Shown here: positions 8,115-13,935 of the stretch, piece after piece | Layout: every line of letters begins with the position of its first letter | How positions within the stretch are numbered: the stretch's first letter is position 1 | Source of the DNA: Candidatus Poseidoniaceae archaeon | GTDB taxonomy: Archaea > Thermoplasmatota > Poseidoniia > Poseidoniales > Poseidoniaceae | Length of the DNA stretch: 13,935 nucleotides | NCBI GenBank assembly: GCA_949373265.1 | Contig: CASICT010000009.1 | Coordinates: forward strand, 1-13,935 | Direction: 5' to 3' | The notes under the pieces: generated by a model | The model's input: the letters and a program-made list of their open reading frames with translations, nothing else | Database searches by the model: none | What the model was told of the DNA's origin: nothing | Program-made: the position numbers and the translations under genes

Positions 8115-9191
8115 ATGTTCCGAATGATGGTAGTAATCGAATGTCCACACTGTAGTGAAGATGTAGAGATGGATAACGGAGCACACGGACTCTTCGAATG
8201 CCCACATTGTGAAAATGAGTACGAGTGGGGTGAAAAGCCTAAATCCATGAAACGAGAATCAACCAGTTCGATTAACCTTTCAAAATTGAAGAAAAAATCT
8301 AGATCCAAATCATTGGTATCACAAAACAAAAAACAATATATCAATCACAAAAATGTAAGCTACCTGAGATATGGAGGAATTCAAGTTTGTTCTTTATTTG
8401 CTACATTTGCTATGCTAATGTTGATATTTACCGGGTTAAATTCTGATGAATGGTATACTGCGGATTGGTGGGAAGAATATGATTCCGATGAAAGGGAATA
8501 TCGAGACCTATCACAAGACACAGGTTCAGGGACTACAATGAGTTTTGGAACGTCTGCGCTTCTGATTGAATATGTCCAAGATGTCAAATCATACTCCAGC
8601 GGAGATTCTGTCAAAGATGGAGAAGAGTACGAAGATGTAAGATATAGCGGGTCTGTTTATTCCAATATGATGGTTTTGATTTCTGCAGAGATCAGTATTG
8701 AAGAAGAATATTGTAAAGATAGTGATAATGGATGGGGAATGACTGAAGACGAGTTTAAGGAAGAATGTCGTGAGACGCTGGGCCAACTAAATGATCAGTA
8801 TGATTGGTACAATAGCTGGAATAATGCTGGTACTATAATCCAAATCTTCATGATAATTTCCCTCATTTTCTGTTTGCTTATATTTTCTATTAAGACTGTT
8901 TTGCTGTTAAACCACTTGGCCGTTATTACTCATGGTGAAAACATGTTAACTAAAATCGCATTTTTGGATAATATCTTGAGTTCTATTTTAGGAGGTATAC
9001 TAATCATGGGCTTGATATTTTACTGGCTATCTGTTCCTGATTTCAACCACATCTTCCGAGTGCAGGACGGATATGAACCCGATGATTATTCATACGGTCT
9101 TGGAATGATTTGGTGGCTTAGCATGAGTTTTTCATTCATCTATATCGCCATTTCTATTGCTGGAATGAGAAATGAAAGACTAACCGCTTAA
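8115..9191 (+). CDS. Zinc-ribbon protein with four membrane helices, function unknown
   Basis: I do not recognise a named family. Counting from the ATG at 8115, cysteines C10/C13 and C29/C32 form two CPHC knuckles, a classic N-terminal zinc ribbon. A lysine/serine-rich stretch follows at about 41-80. Hydrophobic helices lie near 87-108, 238-260, 281-305 and 326-349. The loop between the first two helices (about 109-235) is strongly acidic and probably extracellular, with two cysteines (200 and 218) that could pair. The frame is open upstream to a TTG at 8076. That start is unlikely, because the residues before the zinc ribbon are unlike a conserved N-terminus and no ribosome binding site is seen. 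The ATGs at 8124 and 8127 are as likely as 8115. The topology suggests a sensor or membrane-protein assembly role, but this is only inference. Its stop overlaps the stop of the opposite polyamine gene by four bases. Confidence 0.85.
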   Translation: MFRMMVVIECPHCSEDVEMDNGAHGLFECPHCENEYEWGEKPKSMKRESTSSINLSKLKKKSRSKSLVSQNKKQYINHKNVSYLRYGGIQVCSLFATFAMLMLIFTGLNSDEWYTADWWEEYDSDEREYRDLSQDTGSGTTMSFGTSALLIEYVQDVKSYSSGDSVKDGEEYEDVRYSGSVYSNMMVLISAEISIEEEYCKDSDNGWGMTEDEFKEECRETLGQLNDQYDWYNSWNNAGTIIQIFMIISLIFCLLIFSIKTVLLLNHLAVITHGENMLTKIAFLDNILSSILGGILIMGLIFYWLSVPDFNHIFRVQDGYEPDDYSYGLGMIWWLSMSFSFIYIAISIAGMRNERLTA

Positions 9192-10486
9192 TTTAGAATG
9201 TAAGAGAATAGAATCGGTGCAACGATTGTTGCGTCTGATTCGATCATATGCATCGGTGTCCCCGGGGCTAACTTGCCCCATGTAATCTTCTCGCTAGGAG
9301 GGGCTCCCGAATATCCACCATAGGATGTAGTAGATTCTGAAATCTGAGCAAACCAGCCCCAGAGTGGTGCCTTTTCTTGCATGTCTTGCCTTAGCATAGG
9401 GACTACGCAGATTGGGAAATCACCGGCAATCCCTCCTCCGATTTGTAAGAATCCAATTGGGTGTTCAGCACCCATGTACCAATCAGCCAAGTGCATCATG
9501 TAGTCGATACCGCCTTTGACTGCACTTTGTTCAACATCACCTTTGATACAATGTGCTGCGAAGATATTGCCAAGGGTTGAATCTTCCCAGCCCGGGACAT
9601 AGACCGGTATTCCTGCATCTCTAGCTGCTATTAGCCAGGAATCAGTTCTTGGTATATCGGCCTCGAGGTCGTCAAGAATAGCCATAAGATGTTCATGAGG
9701 GAATGCAGGACCCGTTTGCCATTGCTTGAGGATCTTGTCTTCGATATGTCTGATGGCTTCATCTTCTGGAATACAGGTATCTGTAACCCTATTGAATCCA
9801 CGAGCATGTAATTCCGCTTCTTGCTCTTCAGATATGTTTCTCCAATTCGGGATTCTCTCATAGTGGGAGTTAGCGACTAGGTTGAACACATCTTCTTCCA
9901 AATTTGCACCTGTACATGTGATTGCATGGACCTTTCCTGCTCTAATCATTGGCGCTAAAGAGCGACCAATCTCAGCGGTACTCATTGCCCCTGAAAGAGT
10001 AACCATTAGTCTTCCACCATCTGTCAAAAAGTTGTCAAGAGATTGAGCACAATCACGAAGTGCTCCTGCATTGAAATGATTGAAATGTCGGTCAACAAAT
10101 CCTCTTACCCCTCCATTCACAGGCGCAGTCAAAAATCGCTCAACACGCTTTCTGCGATTGATATTCATGTTGGGATAATTAGCCTTCAATTCCTTTTCTA
10201 TTATCTCGATTATTCGGGCAGGGTCAGTCCCTCCACAAGTGAAAGCATCAATAGCCAGCCAACCACTTTCTGAATAGCAATGTGCGCTAACATGGCTCTC
10301 ATCCAGTAGAACAACGGCGGCAAAGCCAGGTGGGGATACGCTACCATCGAAATCTTCGTTATGGGCATGCACACCTCTGGCGCCAGATGCATCAACTGCC
10401 TTTTGCATTAAGGATAACATCCAAGAACCTTCTATACCCACTGCGCCCGTACAGTCAAGCATGATATGAGCTCCGTGTGCCATCAT
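9188..10486 (-). CDS. SpeD (AdoMet decarboxylase) fused to a deoxyhypusine-synthase-like domain
   Basis: One 432-residue chain holds two polyamine enzymes. Residues 1-118 are a SpeD-type S-adenosylmethionine decarboxylase proenzyme: DESHVSAH at 62-69 contains the E63/S64 self-cleavage site that makes the pyruvoyl cofactor. H69 and C84 match T. maritima H68 and C83 in spacing. Residues about 125-432 are a deoxyhypusine synthase (DHS) family domain: LSGAMSTAEIG at 164-174, TGANLEED at 192-199, GWEDSTLGN near 299-307, GGGIAGDFP at 350-358, and TWGKL with catalytic K405. Classical DHS has KHHIxNAN after the GGG; this protein has the bacterial-type variant. The partner reaction may therefore be deoxyhypusine formation on aIF5A or homospermidine synthesis. 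Cleavage would leave a 63-residue beta chain and a 369-residue alpha chain carrying both the pyruvoyl group and the DHS domain. It starts one base after the speB stop, preceded by TAGGAGATGA. Confidence 0.93.
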   Translation of the reverse strand: MMAHGAHIMLDCTGAVGIEGSWMLSLMQKAVDASGARGVHAHNEDFDGSVSPPGFAAVVLLDESHVSAHCYSESGWLAIDAFTCGGTDPARIIEIIEKELKANYPNMNINRRKRVERFLTAPVNGGVRGFVDRHFNHFNAGALRDCAQSLDNFLTDGGRLMVTLSGAMSTAEIGRSLAPMIRAGKVHAITCTGANLEEDVFNLVANSHYERIPNWRNISEEQEAELHARGFNRVTDTCIPEDEAIRHIEDKILKQWQTGPAFPHEHLMAILDDLEADIPRTDSWLIAARDAGIPVYVPGWEDSTLGNIFAAHCIKGDVEQSAVKGGIDYMMHLADWYMGAEHPIGFLQIGGGIAGDFPICVVPMLRQDMQEKAPLWGWFAQISESTTSYGGYSGAPPSEKITWGKLAPGTPMHMIESDATIVAPILFSYILN

Positions 10487-10487
10487 T

Positions 10488-11378
10488 TCATCTCCTACTT
10501 GCGATACGTGCGGCAGTAATCTTCGTTGCTATCATAGCAGCGGTAAATTGGGTAAGTGGAGTGTCTTTTTGCGCAACAATTTCATTTACATCAGCGCTGA
10601 TAATATTGCAATTTTCAAAGGCGGTTTCAATCGTTTGAACTACATGCCAGAAAGAAAGTCCACCGGGTACAGGAGTTCCAGTAGCAGGAACAAGTGAACC
10701 ATCAAGGCCGTCTATATCGATAGTAAGGTGAACCGGTCCTTCGATTTGTGAAATAGATTCAAGCCATTCACTCCATGCTTTAGAGCCGGTACAAGGACTC
10801 ATTACATCTCTAGCAAACCAAGTATTTACTCGGTCATCATTTTCGATGTAGTCTGCCTCTTGGCGGCAATATGCTCTGATTCCTACTTGGTGAACACCAA
10901 TCGCTCCTTCATCCAAAGAACGTGCGATTGCACAAGCATGCGAGTAAGTCTCTCCTCCAAGTTCGTCTCTCAAATCAGCATGTGCATCAATTTGAATCAG
11001 AGTTACTTTCTGCGGACATCCTCTTAGAATTCCAGGTAGGATTCCATGTTCTCCTCCCAAGAATATAGGGAAGGCTCCACTTTGGTACTGTTGTGAAGCA
11101 TAATTTCCGATTGCATCTAATTGTTCTTGCAATGAATTACCTTCGCCATTCCATGGCTCTACAGTCCGAATTATTGCCCCAGCAGGTAATTCCTTTCCGA
11201 GTAGGTCATCAAACAGTTCAACCTGTCCTGACGCTTCAATACAAGCAGCAGGGCCATCGGCTGTACCTTGCCCATAGGAGGTTGTGAGTTCATAGGGAAT
11301 GGGTGCAATAATGATGTCAGCATCCCCCTCAGAATCGGGCAATCCGAGGAAATTACCCTCTACAAACCCGCCATCCAT
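10488..11378 (-). CDS. speB: Agmatinase (ureohydrolase/arginase family)
   Basis: A manganese enzyme that hydrolyses agmatine to putrescine and urea. The 296-residue length is normal for agmatinase. Metal-binding blocks are visible in order: GGEHG (about 118-122, usually GGDHS or GGEHS), DAHADLRDE (about 136-144), SHACAIAR (about 151-158), and DIDGLDGSLVPATGTPVPGG (about 213-232), corresponding to the family's D-x-D-x-x-D-P block. Deviations are G for S in the first block, and a glycine where the last block usually has proline after its third aspartate. The assignment to agmatinase rather than arginase, formiminoglutamase or guanidinobutyrase rests on overall similarity and on the SpeD partner. 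It is the first gene of a two-gene operon with the SpeD-DHS fusion, so putrescine production and decarboxylated AdoMet supply are made together. The frame is open 20 codons further upstream but has no start codon there, so the ATG at 11378 stands. Confidence 0.93.
   Translation of the reverse strand: MDGGFVEGNFLGLPDSEGDADIIIAPIPYELTTSYGQGTADGPAACIEASGQVELFDDLLGKELPAGAIIRTVEPWNGEGNSLQEQLDAIGNYASQQYQSGAFPIFLGGEHGILPGILRGCPQKVTLIQIDAHADLRDELGGETYSHACAIARSLDEGAIGVHQVGIRAYCRQEADYIENDDRVNTWFARDVMSPCTGSKAWSEWLESISQIEGPVHLTIDIDGLDGSLVPATGTPVPGGLSFWHVVQTIETAFENCNIISADVNEIVAQKDTPLTQFTAAMIATKITAARIASRR
10492..10497 (-). promoter_or_regulatory. Ribosome binding site of the SpeD-DHS gene, inside the end of speB
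   Basis: On the minus strand TAGGAG lies within the last codons of speB, five bases before the ATG at 10486 and eight before a second ATG at 10483. The overlap of site, speB stop and next start in a TGA-A-ATG arrangement suggests translational coupling. Either ATG could be used. Confidence 0.6.
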
Positions 11379-11393
11379 GTCTCTTGCGGAGAC
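11379..11393 (-). promoter_or_regulatory. Small inverted repeat abutting the speB start codon
   Basis: Read on the minus strand, GTCTC-CGCAA-GAGAC ends on the base before the speB ATG. It could form a five-pair hairpin covering the translation-initiation zone, where no good ribosome binding site is otherwise visible. The stem is short and may be chance. Confidence 0.3.
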
Positions 11394-11512
11394 GATATTA
11401 CCTTTGAAGTCCTCGATTGAGCGAAAATGAGCGATGTGTTAATTAGGGACTTCGACCTATACATATTAGTGCGCAGAGGGGCGTTGTCACCCGACATATA
11501 CTTCAGCGCAGC

Positions 11513-11518
11513 GGTGAT
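11513..11518 (+). promoter_or_regulatory. Ribosome binding site GGTGAT deciding the start at 11522
   Basis: GGTGAT matches the end of the anti-Shine-Dalgarno complement AGGAGGTGAT. With three bases to the ATG at 11522, the pairing register is near ideal. This favours that ATG over the in-frame ATGs at 11528 and 11534. Confidence 0.6.
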
Positions 11519-11521
11519 TTC

Positions 11522-11944
11522 ATGGGAATGACAATGGCAGAACTAACCGAAGCAATTCGTCAACACATCGACATGGAAATGGATCCTGAGGTTGCGTGCG
11601 GCATGGCTGAACACGCTCTAGGATTCTTTGGGTTTTACGACCGAATCATCGATAACGCTCTCGAACCAACCGACCGCAACTTGTTCTACATGTTCCAAGA
11701 TTATGACCTTCTAACTACTGAATCCGAAGAAACGACACTATGGGATGGTCGTGAATGGAGGATTCACTACTGGCGCTTCAAACCAGAACTGCGCGAGCGT
11801 GTAGAAGCATACATGAATCGTAAAGTGGTAGTTGCAGAAGTCGACCCATTCGGCGATGTATATGGCGACGCTGGAAGTATTTGGATGAGAGAAGGCGACA
11901 AGCCGAAGAACCCAAATGCATTCACTTCAGACCATTGGGGCTGA
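11522..11944 (+). CDS. Small conserved archaeal protein, DUF6015-like
   Basis: A 140-residue soluble acidic protein with no signal peptide or membrane helix. It resembles, from memory, the archaeal family of unknown function DUF6015: an N-terminal helical part (MAELTEAIRQHI, then CGMAEHALGFFGFYDRIIDN) followed by DRNLFYMFQDYDLLTTESEE and a short beta part LWDGREWRIHYWRFK. The pattern of helices, a 'tt.see..l.dGreWRihyW' segment and a basic stretch looks like a winged-helix or other small nucleic-acid-binding fold, but that is inference. The C-terminal 40 residues (about 100-140) are acidic and glycine/asparagine-rich and probably less ordered. The start is supported by GGTGAT at 11513. It is divergent from the polyamine operon and followed 46 bases later by the surface protein. 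No function can be given. Confidence 0.82.
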   Translation: MGMTMAELTEAIRQHIDMEMDPEVACGMAEHALGFFGFYDRIIDNALEPTDRNLFYMFQDYDLLTTESEETTLWDGREWRIHYWRFKPELRERVEAYMNRKVVVAEVDPFGDVYGDAGSIWMREGDKPKNPNAFTSDHWG

Positions 11945-11957
11945 ACATAACCCCACA

Positions 11958-11970
11958 AGTCTTGAAGACT
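11958..11970. promoter_or_regulatory. Perfect dyad AGTCTT-G-AAGACT before the surface-protein gene
   Basis: An exact 6-bp inverted repeat with a one-base centre lies in the 46-base spacer after the DUF6015-like stop and 20 bases before the next ATG. It could be an operator, or a weak hairpin if the stem is cut to five pairs with a TGA loop. There is no T-run after it, so a terminator is not supported. Confidence 0.35.
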
Positions 11971-11990
11971 AGCAGGTACACCATAGCACC

Positions 11991-13935
11991 ATGAAGGCAA
12001 GGGCTGTTCTACTAATTGTGCTTTTTTTGACTTCTCTGATTCCGATTGTGAATGCAGATGAATCAAACCCTATAACAATAAATGTAGACTGGACTCAAGA
12101 CCATGCCTACATCATTACAGGGGAAGTAAATCTGTCCGAAGTGAGCGTAACTCACTTACATGATGGGCTGGAATTAGATGTTGGTTTAGTCTATGATACA
12201 ACAGGGGACAATCTTCGAGTTATTCTCAACACTTCTCTATCACACGGCGATGTAATAACTGTAAACGGAGGAGATGTATCTCGCTCAGTTACAGTTGGAT
12301 TATGGGGCCAGCCACTTGCTGACCATGAGGTAACCCTCGACTCCCATTGGGAGATGGACCAGCAATGGGAGAATGAAAACGGGACACAGAAATATATTCT
12401 GGTTTTTGATGGACAAGGCTGGCAACAACGTATTGGCAACACTCTAGAATCCTGGGAAATGGGTAATGGTACTCTTACCGTTCTTTCGAATACAGCAGAA
12501 GATGGCATCTCAATAGTGCTTGATTTAGATTCGGTTTGGAAAAATGAAACAACTGTTGATGGAATAATGACAGGCCAAGTATTCGATGCCAGAGGCAGTG
12601 GAATAATCGGTTTGGATACCGATGGAGAAGAAGGAGCAGTTGACATTGATGGAGTGGTTAGCGATGCTTGGATCAATCGTTCGATGGTTAATGGGATTGT
12701 AGATGAAAGATTCAGATTAGAAGCTAATGGCTCAATATCCATTCTATCTGAGGAAGATGAAGAAACGATGGACCTTAGCGGAGACCTAGCAGTTTTGTTG
12801 ATTGAAACATGGGACTCAAATGGGACTCGCAGACTTTCGCATACTCAGTTTGAAGCTACAGCCGATTTAATTCTCGAGAATAATGATAGTCGAATGGATC
12901 TCTCTCTAGATACTTTCGAGTCATTAGATAGGTGGGAAGATGGTGTACGAACTGACCATTTGAACAAAATGATAGGGCATGGAACATTCGGGTTTTCTGG
13001 AGATGATGAAAACGCAAGTGTGCAAATCAATGGAACAATCTATGATTTCCATCAAGAGCAAGAAGATGGAATTGTTACAGTTGATGACCTCCACGTAGAT
13101 GGGATAATTACAGGGGATGCACAGGGTAATTTTGGTGTATTAAGAACTATTGAAGATTATACTACACAGGATAATGATAGCGGTGTATCATACGATGTAG
13201 TGATTGTACACCAAGAAGATTGGTTCAATCTTACCGGAATAACAGCACTACCTAATTCGGACTTGGGAGCGGGTGCTCACCACAATGAATCTTGGTCTTA
13301 TGATGCTAGACAATCAGATTGGGATAACCGAACATTAAGGACCGTTTGGAGTCAAACAGGCCCCGACCCAAGTAGTGGAGATGAAATCCATTCTAATTCT
13401 CCAATTCAAAATGCACCTGAAGAACCGTCAGTCGAGGAAGGAATTGGTGCTGCAACTGTTAGCAGAGAATCCGGATTTGCTCCTATTGACGCTACTACAG
13501 GCGACGTATTCACATTAGACCATCAAGATGGCATGACGCTAACAGTCACAGCAGGTCTGGCCCAAACAATACCTATGGATGGGCACCTGGTAGATACAGT
13601 GGTATGGAATGGAGTTTATTCGAATGAAGTTTCAGGAACTGCAAATGGTAATTTGATTGTTAATGGCCCACTTTCTGGTCTTAATGTGGCGATAAATAGG
13701 GCGCTACAAGTTGAATTTGGAGACGATGAGCAAATGGTAAATTTGACAGAGAACCAATCTGTAAACAGGGTATTATCTCCTTCTATTATTTCAGTTCATG
13801 ATAACCATGACCCAAGTATAGAACTCATAACATTGGCTCAAGGTGTTGTCACAGGTGAAAATGGAGCACCTGGTTATCTTGAAGTTACAGTAGCAGACAT
13901 TGATTTCAATATGGATTCAGTAACCGCTGACCTCA
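11991..13935 (+). CDS. Large secreted surface protein, sequon-rich, 3'-truncated by the window edge
   Basis: The frame stays open from the ATG at 11991 to the end of the window: 648 complete codons without a stop. A signal peptide is clear: basic MKAR, hydrophobic core VLLIVLFLTSLIPIV, and likely cleavage after VNA at residue 22. The rest is acidic, rich in beta-type alternation, Asp, Gly, Asn and Thr, with no cysteines that I can see. This resembles archaeal S-layer or adhesin-like proteins. I count 17 N-x-S/T sequons (for example N47, N80, N130, N159, N185, N229, N246, N277, N298, N341, N347, N395, N413, N432, N446, N584, N588). A loosely repeated VDGIMTG / VDGIITG phrase (near 189 and 369) hints at related beta modules. 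A Pro/Glu/Asn-rich linker lies near 458-485. No known catalytic motif is seen. A C-terminal membrane anchor may lie beyond the window. Confidence 0.85.
   Translation, partial: MKARAVLLIVLFLTSLIPIVNADESNPITINVDWTQDHAYIITGEVNLSEVSVTHLHDGLELDVGLVYDTTGDNLRVILNTSLSHGDVITVNGGDVSRSVTVGLWGQPLADHEVTLDSHWEMDQQWENENGTQKYILVFDGQGWQQRIGNTLESWEMGNGTLTVLSNTAEDGISIVLDLDSVWKNETTVDGIMTGQVFDARGSGIIGLDTDGEEGAVDIDGVVSDAWINRSMVNGIVDERFRLEANGSISILSEEDEETMDLSGDLAVLLIETWDSNGTRRLSHTQFEATADLILENNDSRMDLSLDTFESLDRWEDGVRTDHLNKMIGHGTFGFSGDDENASVQINGTIYDFHQEQEDGIVTVDDLHVDGIITGDAQGNFGVLRTIEDYTTQDNDSGVSYDVVIVHQEDWFNLTGITALPNSDLGAGAHHNESWSYDARQSDWDNRTLRTVWSQTGPDPSSGDEIHSNSPIQNAPEEPSVEEGIGAATVSRESGFAPIDATTGDVFTLDHQDGMTLTVTAGLAQTIPMDGHLVDTVVWNGVYSNEVSGTANGNLIVNGPLSGLNVAINRALQVEFGDDEQMVNLTENQSVNRVLSPSIISVHDNHDPSIELITLAQGVVTGENGAPGYLEVTVADIDFNMDSVTADL

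Larger units (their letters stand above)
11379..11521. promoter_or_regulatory. Divergent promoter region between speB and the DUF6015-like gene
   Basis: This 143-base spacer must carry both promoters. An AT-rich CTATACATATTA at about 11458-11469 is nearly symmetrical and could serve as TATA box on either strand; a second patch, ACATATAC, lies near 11494-11501. TTAATTAGGG at 11439-11448 resembles the palindrome in front of pepA. Elements are read by eye and not confirmed. Confidence 0.4.

Noticed and set aside
8072..8344. A minus-strand frame of 90 residues over the zinc-ribbon start
   Set aside because: It overlaps the CPHC zinc-ribbon codons on the other strand and crosses the divergent promoter spacer. 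Its phenylalanine-rich start reflects antisense reading of lysine codons.
10095..10140. The SpeD-DHS join as a sequencing frameshift merging two genes
   Set aside because: Both domains are complete and in the same frame, with a normal charged linker (about residues 110-125). There is no remnant stop, start or ribosome binding site between them. A true fusion is the simpler reading.
11958..11970. Intrinsic terminator after the DUF6015-like gene
   Set aside because: The dyad has a one-base centre and no following T-run, so a terminator is not supported. It is listed only as a possible operator.
12191..12742. A 183-residue open frame on the minus strand
   Set aside because: It lies wholly inside the continuous plus-strand surface-protein frame. 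Its protein is Ser/Pro/Thr-rich low-quality sequence, and no ribosome binding site or family motif is seen. The plus-strand frame has a clear signal peptide and no stop.

Overview
The window looks like a compact stretch of archaeal chromosome. The best fit is a marine Thermoplasmatota lineage such as Marine Group II (Poseidoniales), at moderate confidence. The signs are an Hsp70 lacking the Gram-negative-type insert, a small DUF6015-like archaeal protein, GGTGA-type ribosome binding sites, a GIDE/BAM-domain membrane protein without a RING, and long acidic surface proteins rich in N-glycosylation sequons. Taxonomy is inferred from protein character only. Codon spacing is tight and no gene-free stretch exceeds 150 bases. 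I found no tRNA, rRNA, CRISPR array or insertion sequence.

Layout from left to right. A 5'-truncated dnaK (+) abuts, stop to stop, a GIDE/BAM-domain membrane protein (-). A divergent spacer leads to a class III PLP aminotransferase (+), which again abuts stop to stop a leucyl aminopeptidase of family M17 (-). Upstream of that on the minus strand is a membrane-anchored secreted M14 carboxypeptidase. A second divergent spacer leads to a zinc-ribbon protein with four membrane segments (+). Its stop codon overlaps the stop of a minus-strand polyamine operon: agmatinase (speB) followed one base later by a 432-residue fusion of S-adenosylmethionine decarboxylase (SpeD) with a deoxyhypusine-synthase-like domain. 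A third divergent spacer leads to a DUF6015-like protein (+) and a large secreted glycoprotein-like ORF that runs off the right edge.

The most notable item is the SpeD-DHS-like fusion. It keeps the pyruvoyl-processing residues of SpeD (S64, H69, C84) and the catalytic lysine of DHS (K405). However, it carries a bacterial-type sequence where classical DHS has its KHHIxNAN motif. Together with the coupled speB it joins three polyamine steps: putrescine supply, aminopropyl-donor supply, and a spermidine-consuming aminobutyl transfer. The aminopropyltransferase (SpeE) that should act between them is not in the window. The two peptidases, one at the cell surface and one cytosolic, fit a protein-degrading heterotrophic lifestyle.
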